Shown one piece after another: positions 46,220 through 56,330 of a stretch of 64,000 nucleotides of DNA; positions within the stretch are counted from its first letter, which is position 1, and each line of letters begins with the position of its first letter. Below the pieces are notes generated by a model. That model saw only the letters and a list, made by a program, of their open reading frames with translations. It made no database searches and was not told where the DNA came from. Both the position numbers and the translations under genes were made by a program. Source of the stretch: Pseudozyma flocculosa PF-1 (lineage: Eukaryota; Basidiomycota; Ustilaginomycetes; Ustilaginales; Ustilaginaceae); NCBI RefSeq assembly GCF_000417875.1, contig NW_006920869.1, forward strand, positions 1,605,759-1,669,758. The letters run 5' to 3'.

Positions 46220-46242
46220 CCAATCTGGGCCAATTTGATTGG
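46220..46242. promoter_or_regulatory. Three CCAAT boxes in 23 bp (HAP/CBF-type sites)
   Basis: CCAAT occurs at 46220-46224 and 46230-46234, and its reverse complement ATTGG at 46238-46242. The CCAAT-binding HAP complex controls respiratory genes in fungi. The sites are 287 bp from one start codon and 435 bp from the other. Confidence 0.55.
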
Positions 46243-46360
46243 CCTCGCTGCTCGCCGGTGTCCAGAGCCAGCCAGGGTCAGGTCTGGCCTTGGCTGGCGG
46301 GCCGCTGCTCGTCGAGGCGCGCTTCCGAAGAATCTCCAATTTCCAACAGAGGCCCGCCTC

Positions 46361-46394
46361 GCTGGCTGGCTGGCTGGCTGGCTGGTTGGCTGGC
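46361..46394 (+). repeat. (GGCT)n microsatellite
   Basis: About eight tetranucleotide units with one T-for-C change, within the shared complex I promoter. Confidence 0.8.
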
Positions 46395-46676
46395 CCGCTG
46401 ACCGGCTGGTCCACCCAAGCCGCGGGGCGGGGCGGATGCGACCAGGTTGCAGTCAGGCCTGCCTAGGCCCGCGCTGGACCCGCAGTCAAACCTTCGCTCG
46501 CCATCACCATCACTTCGCCACCCTCGCCTCCTCGCTGATCGCCACCGCCCTTGACCGTCTTTTTACTCCGCCCTTCTGACCCAGAGGCGTCTCGTTCTTC
46601 CTTCCTCAACACCCACGACTCGCCGTTTTTTCTCGTCCCCCTTTCCGTGCACACTTCGCCACCCGCGCTCGCCACC

Positions 46677-47656
46677 ATGGCTTCGCCCCTCTTCCGCACC
46701 GCGCTCGTCTCGGGCCGCGTCGCCACCACCGCCACCGCCGGCCTCTCGCCATACGCTACCGCCCAGTCGATCCGGCTGCTCTCCACAACAGCAGCTCGCC
46801 GCCTCGCGACGCCGCAGACTGGCCCCACCCAGATCCCATCAGGGCCTTCCGCCTCGCCCAACCCCATCGAGACCGCCACCATGAACGCCCAGTCCGCCTA
46901 CAAGCTGGCGGAAAACACACCAGCCTACCCGGACTACTCCAAGGGTCCCTCTGCGCTCGACAAGGCCAGCCAGCTCTTCTTCTTCACCGAGATTCTTCGA
47001 GGTGCGTTGCCGCCTCCCCTGCATTGCCGGCAACAAGTTGGGTGGCGAAGCAGCGTAGCATCGTCCGGCTGACCCTCACACCCGCTTCCCTTGACGCTAT
47101 TACTCTCTCGCAGGCATGTGGATCACCCTCGAGAACTTTTTCCGACCGCCATACACCATCATGTACCCCTTTGAGAAGGGCCCGCTCAGCCCGCGCTTCC
47201 GCGGCGAGCACGCCCTCCGCCGCTACCCGACCGGAGAGGAGCGCTGCATCGCCTGCAAGCTCTGCGAGGCCATCTGCCCCGCCCAGGCCATCACTATCGA
47301 GAGCGAGCCTCGCGAGGACGGCGCCAGGCGAACGACGAGATACGGTGAGCACTCCGGCCAGGCTCTAACCCCGCCCACCCCCTTTCCCCAAGGCTCCGCC
47401 ATGCGCTGAGGCTGACCCGCCGTCTTTTCCTCCACCCTCGCCCGCCGCTACAGACATCGATATGACAAAGTGCATCTACTGCGGATTCTGCCAGGAGGCG
47501 TGCCCCGTCGACGCCATTGTCGAGACGCAGAACACCGAGTACTCGACCGAGACGCGCGAGGAGCTGCTGTACAACAAGGAGAAGCTCCTCGCCAACGGCG
47601 ACCGCGCCGAGGCCGAGATCGCCGCCAACATTGCCTCGGACCACCTCCAGCGCTAA
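46677..47656 (+). CDS. Complex I 23 kDa subunit (NDUFS8/TYKY-type, 2x[4Fe-4S])
   Basis: Matrix-arm subunit of NADH:ubiquinone oxidoreductase carrying clusters N6a and N6b. Exons are 46677-47001, 47114-47344 and 47454-47656 (introns 112 and 109 bp), giving 252 aa. The start has a strong context, GCCACCATGG. Residues 1-45 form a mitochondrial presequence. The membrane-facing helix block [20 protein letters not shown] is followed by [14 protein letters not shown]. Eight cluster cysteines are in [13 protein letters not shown] and [13 protein letters not shown], the two classic ferredoxin repeats. The C-terminus ([18 protein letters not shown]) is standard. The second intron splits the tyrosine/aspartate before IDMTKC and the phase is restored on splicing. 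Confidence 0.96.
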
Positions 47657-47893
47657 TCTGCTCGGTCGGCCGGCAGCGCTGGTGACGACGAGGATGGCGG
47701 AGCGGCTCGCAGTCGCACCTGGCAAGCCTGCCTCCATGTCATCGAGCAACTGTATCGTGGAGGTGTCGCTTGTCTTTGCTGCTTCGTTCGATCGGCGCTT
47801 GCCAGCAGTGAATATACACCCTAGCCACATCTCTTGCCGTCCGTTGGGTCTTGCCCCATTCAAAGCTTAAACCGGCGAGGCCAGGGGGGCGCT

Positions 47894-48994
47894 CTACCGC
47901 GCCTCGTCTTTCGCCTCTGCGCCCGCATTGAGCACCTCTGAACATGCCGACCATTCGCTCGCCACGTCGGGCGAAAGGTAGCCCATGATGGTCTCGGCCG
48001 CGATCTGGCGGCGCAACACCTGTGCCTCTTCCGACGCCTCAGTGCCAGGCGCACCCTGGTACCGCCGATCAAACGACCTGGAGAGGGTGTTTGGTGCGCG
48101 CGCAAAGGTGTCGGGGCTCGCGAGGCGGGTGAGCTTGTCGTCCAGGAGGGCGTAGGCCTTGGACTTGCAGAGTCGGTAGGTCGTCGGACCGTCCGGCATG
48201 GCTGTTGCGCGTGGGATCAACGAGTCAGAGCCTGAACATCCGAGAGGGCCAGACAAAGGGAGACGAAGAGAAGAGAGGAGGGGACAGGACTCACATTGAA
48301 CCTGACAGCACCTCTCGACGGTCCTCTGAACGAGGGGATGCGCACCGAACGAGACGATATCCTCCCACGACTCTTCACCACCATCCTCCTCCCCCTGAAC
48401 TTGACCGGTACCACCGCCGCCAGTAGCGTTGCTTCCGGCCCGTTTTCGGGCGGAGTCGAGGTACGCTGCGAACTTTTCCCTTCTCCTGCGGTAGAAGACG
48501 AGGGCGGCTTGATCCCAGATATCGTCGTAGGGTAGGAACCTCCCCTCTCCATCAGGGCCGTTGGGGAGGATGGAGAGGATGGAAAGCACGAGGAAGAGGG
48601 GCGATAAGGGCGTGAGGAGCGTGAGGGTCGAGGGGGTGTGGATCTGATTCGATATCCCCGCGTCCTCTACCACGCCGCCACCGCCGCCGCCGCCGGAGGA
48701 GGAGATGAACCAGCTCCGTGCGTTCTTTTCCTCGCCTCCGATCGTCGTCTGCTCGTAGATTGCTTCAGGACAGGGAAGGAAATAGACTGGAACGTGGCTT
48801 CGCGGGTGAGGCAGAGTCAGGAATCGTCTTGTCGCTGTCGTCGTTGCCGCTGTCGTTGTCGTCGTCGTCGTCGTCGTCATCGTGGTATCGGTTGAGGTGG
48901 GTGCGACGACGAGCGAAGAAGGATAGGCGAGGAAGAGCGTCTTTCCCTCCGTCGTCGTGCCTAACGGTGGTGGTGATGTTGATGGTGCCTGCAT
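47894..48994 (-). CDS. RNH202: RNase H2 subunit B (RNH202/Ydr279-type)
   Basis: Non-catalytic subunit of nuclear RNase H2, which removes ribonucleotides from DNA. Exons are 48994-48295 and 48201-47894, giving 335 aa. The 93-bp intron keeps the frame open if retained, adding 31 residues. Family blocks are RRFLTLPHPRSHVPVYFL, RSWFISSSG, IHTPSTLTLLTPLSPLFLVL and GRFLPYDDIWDQA, the conserved RNase H2-B core. After splicing comes TTYRLCKSKAYALLDDKLTRL, which fits the helical C-terminus. A poly-Thr tract near residue 40, from an ACG/ACA repeat, is unusual and probably variable. The annotated ATG is the first in frame. The function is well supported by motif order and length. Confidence 0.88.
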   Translation of the reverse strand: MQAPSTSPPPLGTTTEGKTLFLAYPSSLVVAPTSTDTTMTTTTTTTTTAATTTATRRFLTLPHPRSHVPVYFLPCPEAIYEQTTIGGEEKNARSWFISSSGGGGGGGVVEDAGISNQIHTPSTLTLLTPLSPLFLVLSILSILPNGPDGEGRFLPYDDIWDQAALVFYRRRREKFAAYLDSARKRAGSNATGGGGTGQVQGEEDGGEESWEDIVSFGAHPLVQRTVERCCQVQCESCPLLSSLRLPLSGPLGCSGSDSLIPRATAMPDGPTTYRLCKSKAYALLDDKLTRLASPDTFARAPNTLSRSFDRRYQGAPGTEASEEAQVLRRQIAAETIMGYLSPDVASEWSACSEVLNAGAEAKDEAR

Positions 48995-49444
48995 CCTGGT
49001 GTTTGTCAGCCAGTCGTGGTGTGGTGTGGTGAGGGGAGGTGAAGTGAGGTGAAGCGAAGTGTTGGACTCGGCGCGGATTCCAAAGTTGCTTTGGAATCAG
49101 AGTCGAGGCCAGGCCGGGTGTCGGTCACGCTCGTTTCTCCGGCACGCGTCGCGTAGAGCCTCGGGTCGGAGCTCGTCCATGTCCACCTCGCCCTCAAACT
49201 TCTTCTACGTCGACAGGCAGAGCATTTCGACCCTCGCAGGCCCGAACAAGGCTCTACATCTAGCTAGAGTCGTTCTTTGGTCCTTGAACCTCGAGCGACT
49301 GCACGGATCAGCAGCGATAGCAAGCAGGCGGTCTCGATTGTGCGGGCGGAAGGTTGCAGGCTCGACAGATGATGGCGGGTATTCAAAGACAGGCTATGCG
49401 ACGTGCGAGCAACGTGGCAGCAAGCAAGGAGCTGCAACGGCGGG
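48995..49444. other. RNH202 promoter and ITFG1-like 3' flank
   Basis: 450 bp between two minus-strand genes, with GTGGTG and GTGAGGTGAA-type short repeats at 49018-49050. No TATA box or gene is seen. Confidence 0.4.
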
Positions 49445-52372
49445 TCAGAGGGCGTCAAAGTTGATGGCGTGCACCGCACGCTTCCTCTCCCGCTCATCTT
49501 CCCTCTGCGACGGCCGGCCAAGGCGGCGCACGACAAGAGCAGGGTAGGGGATGGTTGGTCAGCATGGGCATCTGCGATCAGCTGGATCCTGGCAAATTCA
49601 GCGAGCACTCACCCTTTCGTTGAGATGCAGCACGACGACAATGACGGCGAGCCCAATGATCGTGGTGATGAGCACGACGGTGACCCACGGGATCCAGTCG
49701 CCGGGCGAGAGGTAGAGCTGCTTGGTCCACATGCCCGGATCGCCGCGGTCGGCCGTCGTCGGATCGCCGCCCTGCCACGGGTTGATGACGACCTGGCTAT
49801 TTGGTATGATGCCCTCGACGGCGAGGTAGTGCTCCTTTTGCCGCCGCGTCGACCCGATGAAGAGAGACTCCACGTAGTTGTTCGTTCGCCCCAGCCCAAA
49901 GTAGCTGTAGGGCGTCAGCAGCGAGCGGTACGATGTCTGTGGCAGCTGTCCGACTGCGGAACGCGCGCAGCGACGAGTAGAGAGGTTCGAGGGTCAGCTG
50001 CAATGCTTGCATTCGTCTCGTCGAAGCTGCTCGGCAGTCCAGCTCACCCTGCTGCGCTCGACGGATGCCGTTTGGATCCAGCACGGTGAACTTGTACGAT
50101 GCACCTCCGTAGTTGGTTCCCCATGGCTGCCGGGTCAGCAGAGTAGAGAAAGTCGGAGGAGACGAAAGGTCAGCATCCGGCCGCAGTAGCACGCAGCGTT
50201 TCGGCGTGCACTCACCCTGAAACGAGGCTGGCCTTCAGGCTCGCAAAAGCTCTGGCAAGCCCCGTTGAGCGCTGCACAATGAGAGTTCCAAGAGGTCAGG
50301 ATCCGTTCTCACCGTCGCCAGCGGACGCGGCGCCTCGCCTCGCTCAAGACTCACTGAGCGACTTGAGGAAGAAGGCGTCGTAAAAGTAGTTGTTCTGGAT
50401 GAAGGTGACGCGGCGGCTGCCGTCCTTGCCGTCGCCGTTTGCAGGCTTGCGCTGCAGCATCAGATCCAGCGTACCCTGCAGATGGACCGGCACATGCGAA
50501 AAGGGCCTGGCGGTTCAGCCGCCTCGACCACAAGACAAATGCATACCCCACGCGCGCCAAGCTGCCACTCACATCCTCGTCGACGTCGATCCAGCTGACG
50601 GTCCGCACGTCGTTGAACCCACCCAGGACTTCCGCTCCGTCCTGAACCTTGATGAACGTCCGCCCGTCTCCCTGCCCACCGCCCGCCCTGCAGCCGAGCT
50701 TCGATCGGTCAGAGGCGTCGATCTCGCTGCAGGCCTCGTTCTGCAGGAGGTGGACTCGCGTCTCTCCTAGACCCTTCGCATCGTTTGATCCACCTCCGCT
50801 TCGCTTCGCAGGCACCGTCACGAGCGCAATGTCCGGGTGTCCGTCTTTATTGAAGTCGCCGAGCTGGAGTGCGGTGGGCACAGCCGATCCCGATGGCGCC
50901 AGGGAATCTGCGGCCAGATATCGGGCGTCGCCAGTGAGACTCTGCAGCGGGACCCGAAGTAGATCCTGTGAGGAGCGGTGCGAAGTTGGCCCGAGAAGTC
51001 AGGATCTATCGGGAGCAGAGTGCACAACAGTCTGCCATGACAACGGCGCCAAAGCCGCAGCGCCACCTACCGAATTATCATCGCGGATGGAGAAGTCGAA
51101 GCGGAACTTGTCGTCGGCCGTGCACAGGTCCTGTGGGTCCCGGCAGGTCAGAGGTAGGGCGCGCCTTTGCAGACCTTCCGCAGTCGCCTCGTCGCTGATG
51201 CTGCGTCTCTTTGCTGCCGCATTTGAGCCGGGCCCAGATCCGAACAAGCCGTCGCTCTTGATCGAGCAGAGTGGAACCTGACGGTTATAAGCGACGTTAA
51301 TGAAGCAGTTGTCGCCGCGCGAGTCGCAGGTGGGAAAGATGACATCAATCGTGCCATCGCGGTCCATGTCGGCAAAGCTGAGGGCGCCTGTGCCCGGTGG
51401 CAGGCTCCCACTCGTGGCCAACGTGAAGCCAGATTCGCCGTGCTTGGTCTCTGGCTTTGTCGCGGTCCAGATCTGGTAGGTGAGCTGGTCGGGCGTGCCG
51501 CAGACGAGGAAGAGATCGGCTAGGCAGTCGCCGTTGAGATCGACATAGGCGGAGCTGTGCGGATTGGACAGCTTGCAGGCGGGGGCAGGTCCGTTGGGCG
51601 TGAGGAACGGTGCATCGACAATGTCAAAGGCGTCGGTGCTGGTGCGATTCGACTCGGCCAGCAAGTTCCTCCACAGCTTGAGAGACGAGCCATCGGAGCC
51701 GGGCGCTGCGCCCATTCTCGACGAGGGATGCCCGAGGAGATCCATCTGCATGTCGCCCGCTGCGTCGATTGAGAGCGGCTGCGCCAGGGTCGACGGTGGG
51801 GCCGGGATCGGCTGCTGCTCGAAGCCCGAGCCATCGGTAGTGCCGAGGTAGACGGACATGTTGAGCTCGTCGGAAGAGGAGGCGGTGGCCGACTGAGACA
51901 TGACGAGGAGGTCTAGCCTGCCGTCGTAGTTGAGGTCGGCCGCTACGATGTTGGTCGCTGCGATACCGGGAGGCAGCGAGAGGGTGGCGGCCGCCTTTGG
52001 TTCGAAGCTGAAGGTCTTGTGGTTCCACTGGTGGACGGCTATGGACCTGCGATCTGAATCGAGGGTGATGGCGTCGAGGAACTGGTCGCCGTTCCAGTCG
52101 CCCCATGCGACCACCTGTCCGGTCAAGCGGTCGAGGCCGAGGGAGCCGGCATTGATGAGGCCCTCGTACTTGAAGCGCTTGTCGCCGAAGCCGAAGAGCG
52201 CATGGGAACCTGTCGGGACGAGGGCTGCCGATGCCAGAAGGGCCGGCAAGAGGCGACCCCGTCTCCTTGGGCTTCTACGAGTCGTTCTGGAGGGCCGTGA
52301 TGGCGATGTTGTCGCGGTCGAGGTCGAGGCTGAGCGCGGAGACGGCATGTTGGTCGTTGCGAGCGGTGCCAT
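49445..52372 (-). CDS. ITFG1/TIP (linkin) homologue, FG-GAP repeat membrane protein
   Basis: A type I membrane protein with an integrin-alpha-like beta-propeller. In animals it is called T-cell immunomodulatory protein or linkin; its fungal role is unknown. Seven exons: 52372-51071, 50965-50573, 50475-50355, 50271-50216, 50126-50048, 49953-49613 and 49504-49445, giving 783 aa. A signal-anchor-like stretch (LLPALLASAALVPTGSHA) ends near residue 60. FG-GAP calcium-type loops include GDWNGDQFLDA, DLNYDGRLDLL, DLNGDCLADLF, DMDRDGTIDVI and DFNKDGHPDIA. TIP-specific blocks are NYFYDAFFLKSL, PWGTNYGGASYKFTVLD and YSYFGLGRTNNYVE. One membrane helix (WVTVVLITTIIGLAVIVVVL) precedes the tail. The 60-nt last exon encodes the conserved end HAINFDAL. 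It is divergent from V-ATPase subunit a. Confidence 0.92.
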
Positions 52373-53017
52373 CAACCCGAGAAACCACCGCCTTGCCCGT
52401 GGTCAGGACGAGGGAATCGGCGAAGCGACGCTGAACAGAGCCGTATGGACGATGGTATGCGACCTTCGGCTGAGCTGTAGACGTCAGACTTGCACGCGAG
52501 CTGTTGGTGACGGTGGTGACGGGTGGTGGTTGCAGTCAAAGGGTCATCGGAAAGGGTCCAGGCACGGATGGCCGCGTACGGCCTGCTGGCCTCGGGTCCA
52601 TCAGAGTCTTTGGCCGGCGCCCGCGATTCGCGCCAAGCTGGTGTGGAGCAACACGGCCGGCCAACCCAAGTCAGCCAAGGCAAAAAGTCCGTGCGCTGGC
52701 CTCGGAACCGCCCTCAGCCTGGCCTGGCCTGGCCTGGCCTCGTCTGGCCTCGTCGACCATTTGCCAGCCGGCCGTCAGGGGGCAAGCGCAGCCAAGCCAG
52801 CCAGCCAGCCAGCCCCACGCACCGTCGTCGTCGCATTCAGATTCGCATCTCCACCACCGCCACCACCCCCTCGTCATCAACACACAAACACCTCTGCCGC
52901 CCCTCTCTGGCGTGTGTATTCCTTCCACTATCCTCTTCACCCCTCGCACACACACACACACAGCTTTGGGATCGAGCCAGCTCGGCTCCCCCTCCCCCTG
53001 TGTCGTCGTTGCCCATC
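52373..53017. promoter_or_regulatory. Shared divergent promoter of the ITFG1-like gene and V-ATPase subunit a
   Basis: 645 bp between two start codons. The middle has GGCCT pentamer repeats (52718-52740) and AGCC repeats (52797-52823). A pyrimidine and CA-rich leader (52840-53010) precedes the V-ATPase ATG. The frame upstream of that ATG is open but not conserved, so I treat it as leader. Confidence 0.5.
52718..52740 (+). repeat. GGCCT pentamer repeat
   Basis: About 4.5 perfect copies of GGCCT in the divergent promoter, followed by two decayed copies. Confidence 0.75.
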
Positions 53018-55624
53018 ATGGCGCAGGAAGAGAGTCCACTCCGGTCGGCGACCATGTCGCTCATCCAGCTCTACATCCCCACCGAGACCGCCCACGCAAC
53101 CGTGCAGGAGCTCGGAGAGCTCGGCAACGTCCAGTTCAAGGACCTAAACCCGGACGTCTCCCCCTTCCAGCGCTCCTTTGTCACCGACATCCGCCGCGTG
53201 GACGAAATGGAGCGCCGAATCCGCTTCCTCTACGCCCAGATGGAAAAGGAGAGCGTTCCCGTCAGGCCCCTCGAGAGCGCCCTCCCCTTTGTCAACTTTG
53301 GCTCTGGCGGCCTCAACGGCTCCCGCGGCCCGCAGATGCTCGACGAGCTCGCCGTCAAGCTGCGCGACCACGAGGAGCGCCTCGGACAGATGAACGGGTC
53401 CTACGAGACGCTCCAGAAGCGCCTCCAGGAGCTCGAGGAGGCAAAGCACGTCCTTCGCGAGACCGCCGTCTTCTTTGACCAGGCAGAGGGCAGGCAGGAG
53501 CAGGTCCGCGCCAGCACCGACGACGCCAACGCCCCCCTCCTCGACGACGTCGAGTCGCGCGCCTTCAATGTCCAGCGCGGCGACGAGGGCGGCGGCGGCG
53601 GCTACGGCACCTTCGACCTCGAGTTTGTCGCCGGCACCATCGAGCGCAGCAGGATGGCCACCTTCGAGCGCATCCTCTGGCGCGTGCTGCGCGGCAACCT
53701 CTACATGAACTATGCCGAGATTGACGAGGCGTTCGACGACCCCACCAAGGACGAGCCCGTCCGCAAGAACGTCTTCATCATCTTTGCCCACGGCGCCGAG
53801 CTGCTCGCCAAGATCCGCAAGATCAGCGAGAGCATGGGCGGCACCCTCTACCCCATCGACAGCAACGCCGACAAGCGCGAGGACAGCCTGCGCGAGGTCC
53901 TCAGCCGCATCGAGGACCTCAACAACGTCCTCTACAGCACCAGCGCCACCCGCCGCACCGAGCTCGTCAAGATCGCCGAGGTCCTCAGCGCCTGGGCCGA
54001 CATCGCGCGCAAGGAGAAGCTCACCTACTCGACCATGAACAAGTTCCTCTTTGACAACCGCCGCAAGACGCTCGTCGCCGAGGGCTGGTGCCCCACGAGC
54101 GACCTCGGATCCATCCAGCTCGCCCTCCGCCGCGCCACGGAAAACGCCGGGACCAGCGCCGCCCCCGTGCTCCAGGAGCTCAAGACGCACAAGGACCCGC
54201 CCACCTTCCACCGCACCAACAAGTACACTGAGGCGCTCCAGGGCGTCAGCGACAGCTACGGCATCGCAAAGTACAAGGAGGTCAACCCGGGACTCTTCAA
54301 CTTCATCATCCTCCCCTTCCTCTTCGCCGTCATGTTTGGCGACCTCTTCCACGCCTTCCTGATGACGTCGGCGGCGCTCGGCATGATTGCCTTTGAGCGC
54401 AAGCTGGCCAAGGTCGACGACGAGATCCTCCAGATGTTCTTCTACGGCCGCTACATGATGCTCATGATGGGCACGTTTTCGATGTTCACCGGCCTCATGT
54501 ACAACGACGTGGCCAGCAAGAGCATGCACCTCTTCCACTCGGGCTGGGACTGGCCCCACAAGAACGGCACCGTCGAGGCCGTCTCCAACGGCCACACCTA
54601 CCCCATCGGCATCGACCCGGCGTGGCACGGCGCCGACAACGCCCTCGTCTTTACCAACTCGCTCAAGATGAAGATGTCGGTCATCCTCGGCGTCGCCCAC
54701 ATGACGCTCGGCATCTGCCTCAACGTCCCCAACTACATCCAGTTTGGCCAGAGGCGCAAGATCTGGGCCGAGTTTATCCCGCAGATGCTCTTCATGCAGT
54801 CGCTGTTTGGCTACCTCGTCTTCTGCATCGTCTACAAGTGGAGCATCGACTGGTACGAGACCGACGCCAGCGGCACCGTCTTCCGCAACAACCCGCCCGG
54901 CCTGCTCAACATGCTCATCTACATGTTCCTCAAGCCCGGCGACGTCGACCCCAAGACGGCCCTGTACCCAGGCCAGGCCTTTGTTCAGACGGTCCTGCTG
55001 CTCGTCGCGTTTGTCTGCGTGCCCTGGATGCTGATCGCCACGCCTTACCTCGAGTGGAAGGAGCACAACCAGACCAAGGCGCGCGGCTACCGTGCCATTG
55101 GCCAGGGCGACGGCTCCCGCGGCCTTGGCCTCGACGGCGGCGACGATGACGACGACGAAGAGGACGGTGACGAGTCGACCGGCCTCGTCCAGAACTCGCG
55201 CTCCAACAGCCACAGCGCCCCCGGCCACGGCGGCGGCGGCGAGAGCGGCGAGATGGAGGAGGAGCACGGCTTCGAGCTGGGCGAGGTCGTCATCCACCAG
55301 GTGATCCACACCATCGAGTTCTGCCTGGGCTGCATCTCCAACACGGCCTCGTACCTGCGTCTGTGGGCCCTCAGCCTGGCCCACGCCCAGCTGTCCGAGG
55401 TGCTTTGGACCATGACGATCCAGAACGTCTTTGGCATGACGGGCGTGGTGGGCGTCGTTGCCACCGTGCTCGCCTTTGGCCTCTGGTTCATCCTTTCGAT
55501 CGGCATCCTCTGCGGCATGGAGGGACTCAGTTCGATGCTGCACTCGATCCGACTGGTGTGGGTCGAGTTCGGCAGCAAGTTCTACCAGGCCGGCGGATAC
55601 CAGTTCGAGCCGCTCAAGTTCTGA
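53018..55624 (+). CDS. VPH1: V-type proton ATPase subunit a (VPH1/STV1 family)
   Basis: Membrane stator and proton half-channel subunit of the V-ATPase in vacuole or Golgi membranes. Intronless, 868 aa, usual for the family. The start MAQEESPLRSATMSLIQLYI matches the family N-terminus (LFRS-x-x-MSLVQLYIP). A cytoplasmic helical domain covers residues 1-420, with VNPGLFNFIILPFLFAVMFG at the first membrane helix. About eight membrane helices follow. The essential channel arginine is Arg781 in ASYLRLWALSLAHAQLS. An acidic loop near residues 705-735 precedes HGFELGEVVIHQVIHTIEF. The end VEFGSKFYQAGGYQFEPLKF is conserved. An open frame extends upstream to 52523, but the ATG at 53018 matches homologues. 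One isoform is seen here. Confidence 0.96.
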   Translation: MAQEESPLRSATMSLIQLYIPTETAHATVQELGELGNVQFKDLNPDVSPFQRSFVTDIRRVDEMERRIRFLYAQMEKESVPVRPLESALPFVNFGSGGLNGSRGPQMLDELAVKLRDHEERLGQMNGSYETLQKRLQELEEAKHVLRETAVFFDQAEGRQEQVRASTDDANAPLLDDVESRAFNVQRGDEGGGGGYGTFDLEFVAGTIERSRMATFERILWRVLRGNLYMNYAEIDEAFDDPTKDEPVRKNVFIIFAHGAELLAKIRKISESMGGTLYPIDSNADKREDSLREVLSRIEDLNNVLYSTSATRRTELVKIAEVLSAWADIARKEKLTYSTMNKFLFDNRRKTLVAEGWCPTSDLGSIQLALRRATENAGTSAAPVLQELKTHKDPPTFHRTNKYTEALQGVSDSYGIAKYKEVNPGLFNFIILPFLFAVMFGDLFHAFLMTSAALGMIAFERKLAKVDDEILQMFFYGRYMMLMMGTFSMFTGLMYNDVASKSMHLFHSGWDWPHKNGTVEAVSNGHTYPIGIDPAWHGADNALVFTNSLKMKMSVILGVAHMTLGICLNVPNYIQFGQRRKIWAEFIPQMLFMQSLFGYLVFCIVYKWSIDWYETDASGTVFRNNPPGLLNMLIYMFLKPGDVDPKTALYPGQAFVQTVLLLVAFVCVPWMLIATPYLEWKEHNQTKARGYRAIGQGDGSRGLGLDGGDDDDDEEDGDESTGLVQNSRSNSHSAPGHGGGGESGEMEEEHGFELGEVVIHQVIHTIEFCLGCISNTASYLRLWALSLAHAQLSEVLWTMTIQNVFGMTGVVGVVATVLAFGLWFILSIGILCGMEGLSSMLHSIRLVWVEFGSKFYQAGGYQFEPLKF

Positions 55625-56301
55625 GCACGTCGGCCCGGTCCTCGTAGAGATCCTCGGTCAGCGCGCGTCGTTCTGCCGCCTGCCTACGTCTCCTCTCCTT
55701 TTCCCTAACCCCAAATCACATCACCGACCGCTTTCCTTTCTTCTCCGTTGCCTCGTAGCACGCATGCCTGCTCAGCCGGGAATGGCAATCAACCAAATGA
55801 TCTCGACTCAGTCGTGTAAGTTGCGTGCGCCTGGAGCTGCTGGATGCTCGACGGGCAGCGACCCGGTACCGCTCCATCGGGTCCCTCTTCCATCGGGGAG
55901 GACAGCGGGACCGAAGAGCGGTACACGACTTGCTCGCTCCTCCGATCCGAGGGACCAGGGGGGTGTTCCATCATCGTGATTCGAAGGGTGGGCCGATGGA
56001 CGGTCAAGTCGTGTCTCAGTCTCACTAGCTGGCTCGATGCTTCTTTGCGGGGAAAGGGGGAGCCCCAATCCACGTTCATGAACGAAGGCTTTTTTGTGGG
56101 GTAAAAGGAGCTCCCATTTGCTCGGCAGGCTCGAGGATGGAGTAAGCTCTGGGTGTACGTACTGTACATACCGTAGCTGGCAGTGATGAGCGTCCCTACG
56201 CACATGCTCGACCGTCTGTGTCTGTATCACGCACGCGCTGTGGATGCCGATGTGAACTGACGAGGCCAATGCGGGGTCGACAAAGGTAGGTAGACGGCGC
56301 G

Positions 56302-56330
56302 TGCCTGCCTGCCTGCCTGCCTGCCTGCCT
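56302..56330 (+). repeat. (CCTG)n microsatellite
   Basis: About seven perfect CCTG units. The same motif occurs at several other intergenic places in the window. Confidence 0.85.

Larger units (their letters stand above)
45934..46676. promoter_or_regulatory. Shared divergent promoter of two complex I genes
   Basis: 743 bp separate the start codons of the 24 kDa and 23 kDa subunit genes. The region contains a CCAAT cluster and a (GGCT)n repeat. It is the only upstream DNA either gene can have, so coordinated control of the two subunits is plausible. No TATA box is apparent. Confidence 0.6.

Noticed and set aside
46220..46242. The CCAAT cluster as a chance match
   Set aside because: Considered because the motif is short. 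Three pentamers in 23 bp of GC-rich DNA in a shared complex I promoter is too many to dismiss, so it is kept as a finding.
52523..53017. N-terminal extension of V-ATPase subunit a
   Set aside because: The frame is open but low-complexity, with repeats; the ATG at 53018 gives the conserved family N-terminus.
53144..55543. 799-codon minus-strand frame opposite V-ATPase subunit a
   Set aside because: It mirrors the real gene. The plus-strand codons avoid TTA, CTA and TCA, so the antisense stays open. The product is Val/Ala/Asp/Glu-rich without motifs.
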